A stretch of 64,000 nucleotides of DNA from Methyloradius palustris (lineage in GTDB: Bacteria > Pseudomonadota > Gammaproteobacteria > Burkholderiales > Methylophilaceae): the NCBI RefSeq assembly GCF_019703875.1, contig NZ_AP024110.1:682001-746000 (forward strand), written 5' to 3'. The position numbers and the translations under genes were made by a program. Numbering within the stretch: the first letter of the stretch is position 1; each line of letters opens with the position of its first letter. The notes beneath the pieces are model-generated. The model was given only the letters and a program-made list of their open reading frames with translations, did not search any database and was not told the DNA's origin. Below, piece after piece: positions 51,207 through 60,271 of the stretch.

Positions 51207-52066
51207 AGGCTCATGTATTGCTCAAAATAGTGGGTCATAGTTTCTGGCTTGAATTCAGCATTCAGATAAAGCGCAGGACTGTCGAATTTTAGGAATAAAT
51301 GTTCCAGTGCTTGCTTTCTGGCTTCAAAAGCGGCGATGAATTTGGCGCGGATTGATTCGCGGAAAAAAATACTACGGTTAAGGCCAGTTTCTGGGTCAAC
51401 CAGGTTGCCGAAGCCGAACTTGGGTAACCTCGCATATTCCTTTTCATCCCAAAGAACGACTGGAACGATCTGGTGCTGCGACATCATATTCATTGCCTGC
51501 TCAATCAGCGCCAGTGGCATGTGGAAATCAGATACCCAGAACACCAATCCTTTGCTTTGGCTGAGGTATTGCGGTACTTGTAAAATACCCTCAGCGCCGA
51601 TATTCATTTTCTTATGAGATTCGAGCGCAGCGATAATCTCAAATGCCTGATGCACATGCAGGCTCAAGGGCAGGGTCAGGTCTTCCAATACATGTTGATC
51701 GTAAGCAATAAAGCTGAAGACATCGCCAGCTTCATAAGCGGATGATGCAATGGATGCTGCCACCTGCATTACGGTATTCAGCTTGCGCTGCTGGCCGCTG
51801 AACTGCATGGAACTGGATAAATCGCAAACCGCAAATATTGGCGTAGTGTTGTCCTGATTGAACAGCTTGACCTGTACCTGCTCATAAGGATCAGTAAGCG
51901 TCTGCCGCAAGTCCATGCGGCGTGCATCGGGATAATCCACCAGAGGCACATTGCCGCGATATTCATAGCCTAATCCACGTTGCGTCCCTCTGTGGTCTCC
52001 AAAGTGGTAGCTATTGGATTTCCAGGGAATCTGGTAAGTGAACGGCTTGGCGTATGAGGGAAACAT
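51203..52066 (-). CDS. mxaS: DUF58 protein MxaS
   Basis: A 287-residue cytoplasmic protein of the DUF58/VWA-like class: GLGYEYRGNVPLVDYPDARR then DLRQTLTDPYEQVQVKLF, and a MIDAS-like AVCDLSSSMQFSG. DUF58 proteins pair with MoxR ATPases; here the ATPase gene is 5 nt upstream. The role in methanol oxidation is inferred from cluster position. Confidence 0.85.
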   Translation of the reverse strand: MFPSYAKPFTYQIPWKSNSYHFGDHRGTQRGLGYEYRGNVPLVDYPDARRMDLRQTLTDPYEQVQVKLFNQDNTTPIFAVCDLSSSMQFSGQQRKLNTVMQVAASIASSAYEAGDVFSFIAYDQHVLEDLTLPLSLHVHQAFEIIAALESHKKMNIGAEGILQVPQYLSQSKGLVFWVSDFHMPLALIEQAMNMMSQHQIVPVVLWDEKEYARLPKFGFGNLVDPETGLNRSIFFRESIRAKFIAAFEARKQALEHLFLKFDSPALYLNAEFKPETMTHYFEQYMSL

Positions 52067-52071
52067 GGGAA

Positions 52072-53109
52072 TTAATGCTTCGCCGGAACAGCCACGGTAC
52101 TCAAGATTTGCGTGGTTAATTCACGTGCCAGTGCGGTTCTGCGGTTCTCGTACATCGAGTTAAATACCAGGCGATGAGCGATGATTTCGTGGAATACGGC
52201 GTGGATGTCTTCAGGGTAGAGATTCTCGCGATTCATCAACCAGGCATGCACACGGGCGGCTTTCAGCAACATGCCCATGCCGCGTGGGCTTGCGCCAGCT
52301 TGAATCAGGCGTTCGATATCAACACTGTCCAGCTTGATGCCGAACTTGGCTGGGTTCTGCGTGGCTTCCCATAAATCCAGCGCATATTCCTCTACCGTGT
52401 CGGTGGATTTGATATGGCTTTGCAAGAGGTCGGAGAAGGCATTGAGCTGGTCAAATTGAAGCACATTGGATTGCACTTGTTTAGTCAGCGCCTCGGCATG
52501 CTGGAACTTGGTATTGAACATTAGCGATTTTCTCAGCTCGCGGTCGGCTGGAATATCAATGCCGATTTCCATCATGAAGCGGTCGCGGGCGGCTGATGGA
52601 ATCTCAAACGTTTCATTCTTTTCAACCTGGTTTCTATCGGCGAACACCACCATGTGCGGCAGGCGATATTCTTTCTTAAACGCATGCAGGCTGCGTTCTG
52701 CCATCACTCGCAGCATGAGTGCATGCACTTGCGGACGTGCGCGATTGATTTCGTTGAAAAAGAATACTGAGAGATTTTCACCAGCGCGTAGCAGCGGGCC
52801 TTCATCAATCTGCGGACGACCATCTGGGCCTAGAAAGGTGTGGTAAACCAGATCATTGGGCATCAAGTCAACAGTGCCTTCAATCCGCTCATAAGCACCG
52901 CCAATGCCGCGGGCTATCGATTGTAGCAGCGTGGTTTTACCAACCCCAACACCGCCTTCAAGCAACACATGGCCGCGGGCAAAGATGGCAATATTCATCA
53001 GGTGTATGGCTTTATCTTGGCCTACAATCACTTTCTTGACTTCGTTTTCCAGCGTCAGTACATGGGCGCGCCAGTCAGCTAGTTGAACATCGGTAGTTGC
53101 AATATCCAT
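52072..53109 (-). CDS. mxaR: MoxR-family AAA+ ATPase MxaR
   Basis: A 345-residue AAA+ ATPase: Walker A GGVGVGKTTLLQ near residue 53, Walker B VFFFNEINRARPQVHALM, sensor 1 VVFADRNQVEKNETFEIP, and the lid domain ASPRGMGMLLKAARVHAWL. MoxR ATPases act as chaperones with VWA proteins; this one heads mxaRSACKL. The upstream gene is divergent and is not mxaI, so the structural mxaFJGI genes are not adjacent. Confidence 0.9.
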   Translation of the reverse strand: MDIATTDVQLADWRAHVLTLENEVKKVIVGQDKAIHLMNIAIFARGHVLLEGGVGVGKTTLLQSIARGIGGAYERIEGTVDLMPNDLVYHTFLGPDGRPQIDEGPLLRAGENLSVFFFNEINRARPQVHALMLRVMAERSLHAFKKEYRLPHMVVFADRNQVEKNETFEIPSAARDRFMMEIGIDIPADRELRKSLMFNTKFQHAEALTKQVQSNVLQFDQLNAFSDLLQSHIKSTDTVEEYALDLWEATQNPAKFGIKLDSVDIERLIQAGASPRGMGMLLKAARVHAWLMNRENLYPEDIHAVFHEIIAHRLVFNSMYENRRTALARELTTQILSTVAVPAKH

Positions 53110-53209
53110 ATCATTCCCTAACTAGAGTAACGTTTAAATTGAACCGAAATTAAAGCCAGTGTCGTGATTTAATTTCAGATTGAAGTCTGCAATTGATTAC
53201 GGTAATATG

Positions 53210-53221
53210 CAGACAGGTCTG
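53210..53221. promoter_or_regulatory. Small palindrome in the mxaR upstream region
   Basis: CAGACAGGTCTG, imperfect only at the centre; TetR-type operators often look like this, and a TetR-family gene lies about 850 nt away. It is 101 nt before mxaR and 96 nt before the divergent gene. Assigned by eye, no more than a candidate. Confidence 0.3.
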
Positions 53222-53316
53222 TTCATTTATTTTTAGTGTACTTGAATAATTCCTGAGCGTGCAAGCAAATTTTTATAACAATTGTGTGATGACTCAAAAC
53301 AATAAGATTAATCGAG

Positions 53317-54042
53317 ATGACTACAGACTTAGCTAGCTGGTTACAATCCAATGAAAAAATCCTGCAGCAAGGAGCTACGCCCCAAGCACGTCTGCTGGCG
53401 CTTTCCAGCCTGCTTAGCGATTGGAATAAACAGCGACAAAACGGCAGTGTTGCTGTCTCAGAAATAAAAGAGCTATCGATTGACGATGTGAATATCCTTA
53501 AGGAAATCATACACAGTGAGGTGGAAATTACATTGGGAAAAAATCCCGATGTAATTTCGGATCAAATCCTTTTTTTATTCATCGGTGCAATCCAGATGCA
53601 AACGCAAGCTCACTCAGATGATGCCTGGAAGCTAGTGCATCAATCGATACATAATTTTTTAGCGCCAGAGAAAAAATCTCCTGTTTTGTGGCTGGCTGCG
53701 GCTTCAATGCTGCTGGTAGTTGCTATCAGCGGTTTCTTGTTCTTTAAGCCAAAGCCCAATGATGTGGGGATGGTCGCAGCACTGAATAATTCGTCAGAAT
53801 CAGCCAGCATAGGCTTGGCTGGGCCAGCTACCTTGAGTGTGTTATTGACTATCTATAACACGATGAAAGATGGTAGTTGTCAGTTGCCACAAGTCGCAAT
53901 GCTGCCAATTGAGCAACGCGAAGCGTATCTTGCATTTATCAATGACGGCACGGTTGATGTAAGCAATGTTGAAAACCTGAAGCTGGCGCTGAGCCACGTA
54001 CATTGTCTATACCCACAAAAATTGATGTACGCACCACTATGA
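53317..54042 (+). CDS. Hypothetical single-helix membrane protein divergent from mxaR
   Basis: A 241-residue protein that I do not recognise. A helical, charged N-terminal half (ISDQILFLFIGAIQMQTQAH) leads to one membrane helix (VLWLAAASMLLVVAISGFLFF, about 123-143), followed by a probable periplasmic domain with two Cys (DGSCQLPQVAM and LSHVHCLYPQK) that could form a disulfide. The topology (N-in, C-out) resembles small anti-sigma-like or membrane-scaffold proteins but no motif proves it. It is divergent from mxaR and upstream of a TetR gene by 33 nt, probably co-transcribed with it. Confidence 0.7.
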   Translation: MTTDLASWLQSNEKILQQGATPQARLLALSSLLSDWNKQRQNGSVAVSEIKELSIDDVNILKEIIHSEVEITLGKNPDVISDQILFLFIGAIQMQTQAHSDDAWKLVHQSIHNFLAPEKKSPVLWLAAASMLLVVAISGFLFFKPKPNDVGMVAALNNSSESASIGLAGPATLSVLLTIYNTMKDGSCQLPQVAMLPIEQREAYLAFINDGTVDVSNVENLKLALSHVHCLYPQKLMYAPL

Positions 54043-54075
54043 GTTTGTAGTCATCGAGAACATGAGGAGATACAC

Positions 54076-54642
54076 ATGAACATGCGTGAAAAAATACTTT
54101 TTACTGCCACCAACTTATTTGAATCCAGGGGGATCAATGCCTCTGGCGTTGACACTATCATTGCTGAATCTGGCATTGCCAAGGCTACGCTGTACAAATA
54201 TTTCCCTAGTAAAAACCTGTTGATTACGGCTTATCTCAGGGGTAAATCAGATCGATTTTATGAATGGCTGAATTCTAATTTAAGTTTTAAAAGAGCGAAC
54301 TCGACTGATGTGTTGATTGAACTTTGCGAGTTGGTGGAACAATGGATTCTGACACCAGAATTTCACGGCCTGCCTTTTCACATCGCATCAGTTGAGTTTC
54401 CTGATCCTCAACATCCAATCAATCAATATTCAGCCGAGCTATCATTGGAGCTGCAAAACTATCTGTCACAGATGGCGAAAGAGGCGGGTATTAAAGAGCC
54501 GGAAACTCTGGGTCAACAGCTCACTATTATTTTTGAAGGCGCAGCGCTGGTAGAACGCTTAAGCCCTGGCATCGGTGCCGCTAAAAGGGCGAAAAGCGCT
54601 GCCGTAATGCTGATTAACGCCTCTGCAAAAAAGAAGAAATAG
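54076..54642 (+). CDS. TetR/AcrR-family transcriptional regulator
   Basis: A 188-residue repressor. The N-terminal helix-turn-helix is ILFTATNLFESRGINASGVD followed by TIIAESGIAKATLYKYFPSK, the standard TetR recognition pattern. The C-terminal ligand domain is unassigned. RBS GAGGAG precedes the ATG. It follows the hypothetical membrane gene by 33 nt and converges on the four-helix gene 16 nt away. Targets are unknown. Confidence 0.92.
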   Translation: MNMREKILFTATNLFESRGINASGVDTIIAESGIAKATLYKYFPSKNLLITAYLRGKSDRFYEWLNSNLSFKRANSTDVLIELCELVEQWILTPEFHGLPFHIASVEFPDPQHPINQYSAELSLELQNYLSQMAKEAGIKEPETLGQQLTIIFEGAALVERLSPGIGAAKRAKSAAVMLINASAKKKK

Positions 54643-54658
54643 GATAACCTTTCAGTCT

Positions 54659-55096
54659 TTAATCGCTGCGTTTTAAGGTGGAGCGCAGAACTATTGCTGA
54701 TGCTTTGCCAAATCCATAGCTTGTCGTAATCAGGCTGGCGAACAGGTAAATCTGAAATGCCAGCGGTGGCGGAACATTTGGGCTATCCAGCACAGGGAAA
54801 ATCGCCATCAGCAGAAATAGGCTGGAGTTAGTAAAAGCGCCAGTGACCATCGTCCAGCGTACAGTCCACGGCAGTGGTACTTTTGCTGCATAAAAGCCCA
54901 GTATAAGAGCGCTCATCAGCAGAAAGTCGATATGTGCCTGCAATAAACGGGTGAATTTCCCAGCAAATATCAGCTTCAACGGTGTCACGCCGAAATTGAT
55001 GCCCACCATGCACCAAGCAAGTAACAGCGCCATCAGTATCCATAAACTGGCACCGCGAATCAGCACAATATTACCTGCGTGTCTTGAGTCCTGCAT
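54659..55096 (-). CDS. Uncharacterised four-helix inner-membrane protein
   Basis: A 145-residue protein with four hydrophobic helices (WILMALLLAWCMVGINFG, FLLMSALILGFYAA, GAFTNSSLFLLMAIF, AFQIYLFASLITTSYGFG) and LQAHIDFLLMS, a His-bearing turn. It vaguely recalls small four-helix isomerase/mutase-type membrane proteins, but I cannot assign a family. It is divergent from the AraC-type regulator gene and ends 16 nt from the TetR gene. Confidence 0.65.
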   Translation of the reverse strand: MQDSRHAGNIVLIRGASLWILMALLLAWCMVGINFGVTPLKLIFAGKFTRLLQAHIDFLLMSALILGFYAAKVPLPWTVRWTMVTGAFTNSSLFLLMAIFPVLDSPNVPPPLAFQIYLFASLITTSYGFGKASAIVLRSTLKRSD

Positions 55097-55265
55097 AGTT
55101 TCATCCTCAAAATCATTATTTAGTTATGCGGTTATTATGTTCAGTAGTCATTTTTAAATAAATGCACAAAACGGAACATAAACTTGACTGAAACGGAGGT
55201 CGTGCTATTTACAACAAGGAGAATCCTCTTGAGAATCCATAAATAAAGGCATAACAAGGTGCACA

Positions 55266-56255
55266 ATGAATCGCTCAATGCTGACAGCCAATATCCCAGA
55301 GCCGATTAAACCACTCAGGCTATCTACGGAAAACGTGGCAGCCCCGTATCGCCATGAATGGTTGCATGAAGTCATAGGCAAGCAATACGCAAATGTGCTG
55401 ATTACGCCACCCAGCAATGGCGGCTTGCTGAATGAAATGACTATCTATCCTTGGGGAAACCTGCAGGTCTCCGTTATTCGCTCTAGTGGCATCACCATTG
55501 AACGGTTGTCGCATACTTCACCACTTAGCAGCCAAGATGCTTACTTTGCCGTCATCTTGCTTGATGGTGCTTATCAGCTGGAGCAAGGCGGTCGAGAGGT
55601 ATTTCTGCAGCCTGGCGACATGACCATCTACGATGCCACCCGTCCGCACCGCATCTATTGCCCACAGAGTTTCAGCAAGCTGATTGTTTCTATCCCCCGT
55701 ACTACCTTGAGGAATCGGCTGGCAGGAGTGGAAAGTTGCACCGCAATGCGCATCCCTGGCAATGCAGGTCTTGGTGAAGTAGCCAGTAGTTTTGTCCGTT
55801 CAGTTGCCACCAATATTGAACAATTCGCTATACCTGATTTGACTGCACTTTCAGCGCAGTCACTGGATCTAATCACCAGGGCAATAACATCCGTGCGACC
55901 GAGCAATTACCAGTTATCGCGCAGCCGTTCCACCTCGTTAACCAGCATCAAGGCGTATGTCGAGCTCAAGCTTTCTGACTCCAGTTTAAGTGCAGAAGCA
56001 ATAGCGCATGGCGTTGGCTTGTCTTCACGCTATATCAATGAGTTGTTCAAAGACGAAGATACTTCGCTGATGCGCTATATCTGGCAACGACGGGCCGAAC
56101 ACTGCCGAAAGGAGCTTCAGGGAAGTAATTTGGCTGGCCAGCGTATATCGGATATTGCTTATCGCTGGGGGTTTAACGATATTTCGCATTTCAGCCGTTT
56201 TTTCAAACAACAGTTTGGCTGTTCTCCAAGAGAATATCGCGGACACAATCAGTAG
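55266..56255 (+). CDS. AraC-family transcriptional regulator
   Basis: A 329-residue regulator: N-terminal cupin-like sensing domain (YQLEQGGREVFLQPGDMTIY then DATRPHRIYCP, the AraC-binding-like type of FeaR relatives) and a C-terminal double HTH (LSAEAIAHGVGLSSRYINEL, RISDIAYRWGFNDISHFSRF then FKQQFGCSPREYR). The effector is unknown. Divergent from the four-helix membrane protein gene, which is a plausible target. A direct repeat GAGAATCC (55219-55226, 55231-55238) lies just upstream. Confidence 0.93.
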   Translation: MNRSMLTANIPEPIKPLRLSTENVAAPYRHEWLHEVIGKQYANVLITPPSNGGLLNEMTIYPWGNLQVSVIRSSGITIERLSHTSPLSSQDAYFAVILLDGAYQLEQGGREVFLQPGDMTIYDATRPHRIYCPQSFSKLIVSIPRTTLRNRLAGVESCTAMRIPGNAGLGEVASSFVRSVATNIEQFAIPDLTALSAQSLDLITRAITSVRPSNYQLSRSRSTSLTSIKAYVELKLSDSSLSAEAIAHGVGLSSRYINELFKDEDTSLMRYIWQRRAEHCRKELQGSNLAGQRISDIAYRWGFNDISHFSRFFKQQFGCSPREYRGHNQ

Positions 56256-56290
56256 CATCCTGCTACGCCATACAGAGTTAAAATAGCACC

Positions 56291-57679
56291 ATGCATTCAC
56301 TCCCCATATTTATGAAAATTGCAGGGCGCCGCTGTATGGTCATTGGCGGCGGAGAAGTCGCTACGCGTAAAGTCATGATGTTGTTGAAGGCGGATGCCGC
56401 TGTAGAGCTCATTTCACCTGAGTTAGGCCATGAGCTCGCTGATATGCTTGCTGCAGGAAAGATCAGTTATACCCAAGCACTTTTCTCCCCAGAACAACTT
56501 GATGGTGCGATGCTAGTGATTGCTGCTACAGACGATGAGGCGACTAATCTGGCCGTTTCTATTGCGGCAAAAGCGCGCAATATTCCTGTGAATGTGGTGG
56601 ATGCGCCCGAGTTATGTACCTTCACCAGCCCTTCGATTGTAGATCGCTCACCTATCCTAATTGCGATTTCTAGCGGCGGTGCTTCGCCCGTTTTGGCGCG
56701 CATGATACGCGCCAAAATTGAAGCCTTAATCCCTGCTACTTATGGCCGTTTGTCTGCCTTGGCTGCAGATTTTCGTTATCGTGTAAAACAACGATTTTCA
56801 ACAAGCCAATCACGACGGATTTTCTGGGAAAATATTTTCCAAAGTAATATTGCCGAGTTGGTGCTATCGGGTCAGGAGCCTGCAGCACGAACGGCATTGA
56901 GTGAGTTGATAGATAGCGACCAAGCGGAGACAAGTCATGGAGAAGTTTATCTCGTAGGCGGTGGCCCAGGAGACCCAGATTTGCTAACTTTCCGCGCTTT
57001 GCGTTTGATGCAGCAATCCGATGTTTGCGTCTATGACAAGCTGGTGAGTAAAGAAGTCATGGAGTTGGTGCGTCGAGATGCCGAGCTTATTTATGTGGGT
57101 AAAGCCCGTGATCAACATACGCTACCGCAGGATGAAATTAACGAACTGTTAGTAAGGTTAGCTAAAGAAGGCAAGCGTGTTCTACGGCTTAAAGGTGGCG
57201 ATCCCTTTATTTTTGGGCGCGGTGGCGAAGAGATCGAAACACTGATGGAAAATGGTGTGCCATTTCAGGTGGTGCCTGGCATTACTGCAGCAAATGGTGT
57301 TTCAAGCTACGCGGGGATTCCGCTCACGCATAGAGACTACGCACAATCTTGTATCTTCACTACAGGGCATTTGAAAGATGGCACGGTTGAGTTGGATTGG
57401 CCTGCATTGGTGCGGCCGAAGCAGACGGTAGTGATTTACATGGGCTTGGTAGGCTTGGCCGAGATTTGCCGCCAACTGATTGCGCATGGATTGCCACCTA
57501 CTATGCCAGCAGCCGTTATTCAGCAAGGGACAACTCAGAAACAACGTGTGGTTACTGCCAATTTAGCTACCCTGGCTGACAAAGTGGCGGATGCTGAAAT
57601 GAAACCGCCTTGCCTGACGATTGTGGGTGAAGTGGTGCAATTACGTGAGAAGCTGGCTTGGTTTGAGCCTAAGGGTTAG
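56291..57679 (+). CDS. cysG: Siroheme synthase CysG
   Basis: A 462-residue trifunctional enzyme. N-terminal precorrin-2 dehydrogenase/ferrochelatase part (to about 215) with NAD-binding MVIGGGEVATRKV; C-terminal uroporphyrinogen-III methyltransferase from about residue 219 (VYLVGGGPGDPDLLTFRALR, YVGKARDQHTLPQDEINELL, RLKGGDPFIFGRGGEE, VVPGITAANGVSSYAGIPLT). It makes siroheme for sulfite and nitrite reductases, tying this gene to the window's sulfur theme. It lies 35 nt after the AraC gene and converges on the histidine kinase gene with 17 nt between stops. Confidence 0.96.
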   Translation: MHSLPIFMKIAGRRCMVIGGGEVATRKVMMLLKADAAVELISPELGHELADMLAAGKISYTQALFSPEQLDGAMLVIAATDDEATNLAVSIAAKARNIPVNVVDAPELCTFTSPSIVDRSPILIAISSGGASPVLARMIRAKIEALIPATYGRLSALAADFRYRVKQRFSTSQSRRIFWENIFQSNIAELVLSGQEPAARTALSELIDSDQAETSHGEVYLVGGGPGDPDLLTFRALRLMQQSDVCVYDKLVSKEVMELVRRDAELIYVGKARDQHTLPQDEINELLVRLAKEGKRVLRLKGGDPFIFGRGGEEIETLMENGVPFQVVPGITAANGVSSYAGIPLTHRDYAQSCIFTTGHLKDGTVELDWPALVRPKQTVVIYMGLVGLAEICRQLIAHGLPPTMPAAVIQQGTTQKQRVVTANLATLADKVADAEMKPPCLTIVGEVVQLREKLAWFEPKG

Positions 57680-57696
57680 GCGATTTTAAATTTAGC

Positions 57697-59004
57697 TTAA
57701 ACATGTATCGGCAAGGCCAAGCTAGCTTCTAGCCCGCCTTCAGGCCTGTTTTTCAGCGATAACTCACCTTTGTGCAGCCTAGCTATGCGGTTTGCAATGG
57801 CAAGCCCCAAACCACTGCCACCCTCGTTGCCGCGTGCCGTATCTAGGCGTTCAAACGGGCGTAACAAGCGTTGCATTTGCGACTCTGGAATGCCTGGGCC
57901 TTTATCCAATACACTCAAAATAATTGAGCCTGCGGTAATGGTTGTGGTGACTGTGACTTCACCTTTGCTATAGGCAAACGCGTTATCGATCAGGTTATTG
58001 AGTAGTCGTTGCATGGCTAATGGGCGTAGCGGGATAAGATGCGTAGGGGAGAGCTTGAGCACCAGGTTGCGCCCTGCCCGAATATGTCGTTCATAAATCG
58101 ATTTGAGTAACGAATTGATGTCTATCATCTGCGTGGGTTCGCCTTCGATACCCCTTACAAAATCGAGGAACTGGTGAATGATGTTGTCCATATCGGTGAT
58201 GTCTTGCACCATGCCATCTCTTAAGCTACCCGATTGCTCATCAGGCAACATTTCAACCGCAAGCCTCAGTCTGGCAAGTGGCGTGCGCAAGTCATGTGAG
58301 ATACCTGCTAGCAGCAAGGTGCGCTCTGCATCTAATCTTGTGAGCGCCTCTGACATTTGGTTAAAAGCGTGATTCACTGCACGTAATTCGTCCAAGCCCT
58401 CTTCAGGCAATGGTGGTGGTTGTTCGCCCATGCGCAGGCGGTCTGCCGCTTTTACCAGTAAATTGAGTGGGCGATTGATGCGTTCGGCAATCAGGAATGC
58501 GCTTGCGAGCGACAGCAAAATAACGATTGCGCCCCATCCCAGCCATTGCCATGGGAAAGGCCGCTCGACCTGAATGCGTGGAATCACGACCCAAAAATCA
58601 TCTTGGCCTATGCTAAAGCTGACCCATAGCCCAGCCACACCAAAGTGATTAATGGCAACAATGGTATCTGCGCCCAGTTTTTCTTTGATTTTTTCAACAA
58701 TCAGCTTGGTAAACGGGTCTTTAGGAAGTGGCTCGATTTCTTCAAGTAAATCAGCTGCGTAGATGCGCACACCTTCTTTGCCTGACATTTCTGAGAGCAA
58801 TGCTAGTCGGCGATCTTCATGCGCGGCAAGTAATGAGGCTTTGGTGTAGTTGACGACGGTGATTGCTTGAAGTGCTGCGGCAAGGGCGCGGGGTTCACGC
58901 TCAAAGTAATCGAATAGTCTGATTGAGACCAACTGGCCGATGACCATGACGATGGCAATCAGCAACATGGCCCTGCCTAGCAGTGTGCGCGGGACTAGAC
59001 TCAA
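57697..59004 (-). CDS. EnvZ-type sensor histidine kinase
   Basis: A 435-residue kinase: N-terminal helix (LLIAIVMVIGQLVSIRLF), a periplasmic domain of about 120 residues, a second helix (WGAIVILLSLASAFLIA), HAMP, and the H-box LLAGISHDLRTPLARLRLAV with phospho-acceptor His237. N, G1 and G2 boxes follow (LLNNLIDNAFAYSKGE, LDKGPGIPESQMQRLLRPF, GGSGLGLAIANRIA). It pairs with the OmpR-type regulator gene 99 nt upstream and likely responds to osmolarity or envelope state. Confidence 0.93.
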   Translation of the reverse strand: MSLVPRTLLGRAMLLIAIVMVIGQLVSIRLFDYFEREPRALAAALQAITVVNYTKASLLAAHEDRRLALLSEMSGKEGVRIYAADLLEEIEPLPKDPFTKLIVEKIKEKLGADTIVAINHFGVAGLWVSFSIGQDDFWVVIPRIQVERPFPWQWLGWGAIVILLSLASAFLIAERINRPLNLLVKAADRLRMGEQPPPLPEEGLDELRAVNHAFNQMSEALTRLDAERTLLLAGISHDLRTPLARLRLAVEMLPDEQSGSLRDGMVQDITDMDNIIHQFLDFVRGIEGEPTQMIDINSLLKSIYERHIRAGRNLVLKLSPTHLIPLRPLAMQRLLNNLIDNAFAYSKGEVTVTTTITAGSIILSVLDKGPGIPESQMQRLLRPFERLDTARGNEGGSGLGLAIANRIARLHKGELSLKNRPEGGLEASLALPIHV

Positions 59005-59103
59005 TTTAGTTGGCTTTATATGACGGTGACAAAAATCTAAGCTCTGAAACGAGCTGAATTAAAACTCTTGGCGAGCAAATCCAGGGCTCGCCTTTGCTAA
59101 CTA

Positions 59104-59832
59104 TTATCCTTTGATAGCTTCGCCATCTGGGATGAATACATAACCAAAGCCCCACATGGTTTGTAAGTAACGTGGATGCGCTGGGTCAGCTTCTATTAGT
59201 CTTCTTAACCGAGATACTTGCACGTCAATACTGCGGTCAAACACATCAAGTTCGCGTCCACGCGCAAGTTGCATCAGGCGATCACGTGATAATGGTTGTC
59301 TTGGATGATCTACAAACACCTTAAGTAAAGCGTACTCACCACTGGTGATGGTAATTGGCTCGCCATTTTTATGTAGTGTGCGAGTTGATAAATCAAAGAC
59401 TAGGTCACCAAAAGTTACAGTTTCAGTTTGGCGACTAGGCGCTGCTGGCAGATTGCGCTCTTGCCTACGCATTACGGAGTTTATGCGTGCCAGCAACTCA
59501 CGCGGATTAAACGGTTTTGGCAGATAATCGTCTGCGCCCATCTCAAGCCCGATGATTCTATCTACTTCATCACCACGCGCGGTGAGCATGATAATCGGCA
59601 TGGTGTTACCCGCAGAACGTAAACGGCGGCAAATCGCCAAACCATCTTCACCCGGCAACATCAAATCAAGCACAAGAATATCAATGTGTTCCTGCAGCAG
59701 CGCGGCATTCATCTCCGTAGAATCAGACACCGCTTTTACGCTAAAGCCTTGTTCACCCAAGTAGCGCTGGAGCAGCTCACGCATCCGAAGATCGTCATCG
59801 ACCATCAATATTTTTTTTACAGTTTCTTGCAT
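59104..59832 (-). CDS. ompR: OmpR-type response regulator
   Basis: A 242-residue regulator. Receiver domain with acidic DDD at 12-14, phospho-Asp56 (LVLDLMLPGEDG), and Lys in YLPKPF near 106; a winged-helix DNA-binding domain follows (ITSGEYALLKVFVDHPRQPL, RGRELDVFDRSIDVQVSRLR, YLQTMWGFGYVF). The high similarity to OmpR motifs and the EnvZ-type partner justify the symbol. The long gene-free stretch upstream likely holds its promoter. Confidence 0.92.
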   Translation of the reverse strand: MQETVKKILMVDDDLRMRELLQRYLGEQGFSVKAVSDSTEMNAALLQEHIDILVLDLMLPGEDGLAICRRLRSAGNTMPIIMLTARGDEVDRIIGLEMGADDYLPKPFNPRELLARINSVMRRQERNLPAAPSRQTETVTFGDLVFDLSTRTLHKNGEPITITSGEYALLKVFVDHPRQPLSRDRLMQLARGRELDVFDRSIDVQVSRLRRLIEADPAHPRYLQTMWGFGYVFIPDGEAIKG

Positions 59833-60271
59833 GATGTTTTTTTTGTGATGAACCTGATAGTTGAAAGGTAAGTTCTTAATTTAACTTAGTCATAGTGCAT
59901 GAATATTAACAAATTTTCATAACATCATTATACGGATAGTAATGCCTCTGTGTCTTTGTTACAAATTTTTACAATCACAGGCATTTGTGAAACATTCGAT
60001 TTACATAGATGGGGCATTATTGCGCGTCTTACTGAGTACATTCCAAGTGCTAGCCAGCATTTTTAGCTAGAAACTTGGCAAGAAAAATTTGTTTTTTTGA
60101 GAACTGTCGATTTCAAAAAAGAGTCCTAACCTTCATATTAGCGACAAAGACATAAGCCACATGATGAATACATTAGCCCACACAGCTAAAATTGTTGACG
60201 CTTTAATTTCAGACACCGAGTTCTGCTTGGTGGCAAACGCTAGTCTAGTGTCCTTTTAGGCCAAATAGTTG
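59833..60271. other. Gene-free stretch between ompR and the EF-hand gene
   Basis: About 440 nt, AT-rich, divergent promoters expected. A hairpin-capable sequence lies at 60043-60078 (CCAAGT/ACTTGG outer arms plus CTAGC/GCTAG inner arms). A 32-codon ORF (60161-60259) begins with two ATGs but has no RBS or recognisable product. Nothing else stands out. Confidence 0.5.

Noticed and set aside
54659..55096. Hydroxylaminobenzene mutase or styrene-oxide-isomerase-like assignment
   Set aside because: Four helices and one His-bearing turn are a loose resemblance only; no convincing family motif.
60161..60259. 32-codon ORF before the EF-hand gene as a leader peptide
   Set aside because: No RBS, no regulatory codon run and no conserved feature; likely chance.
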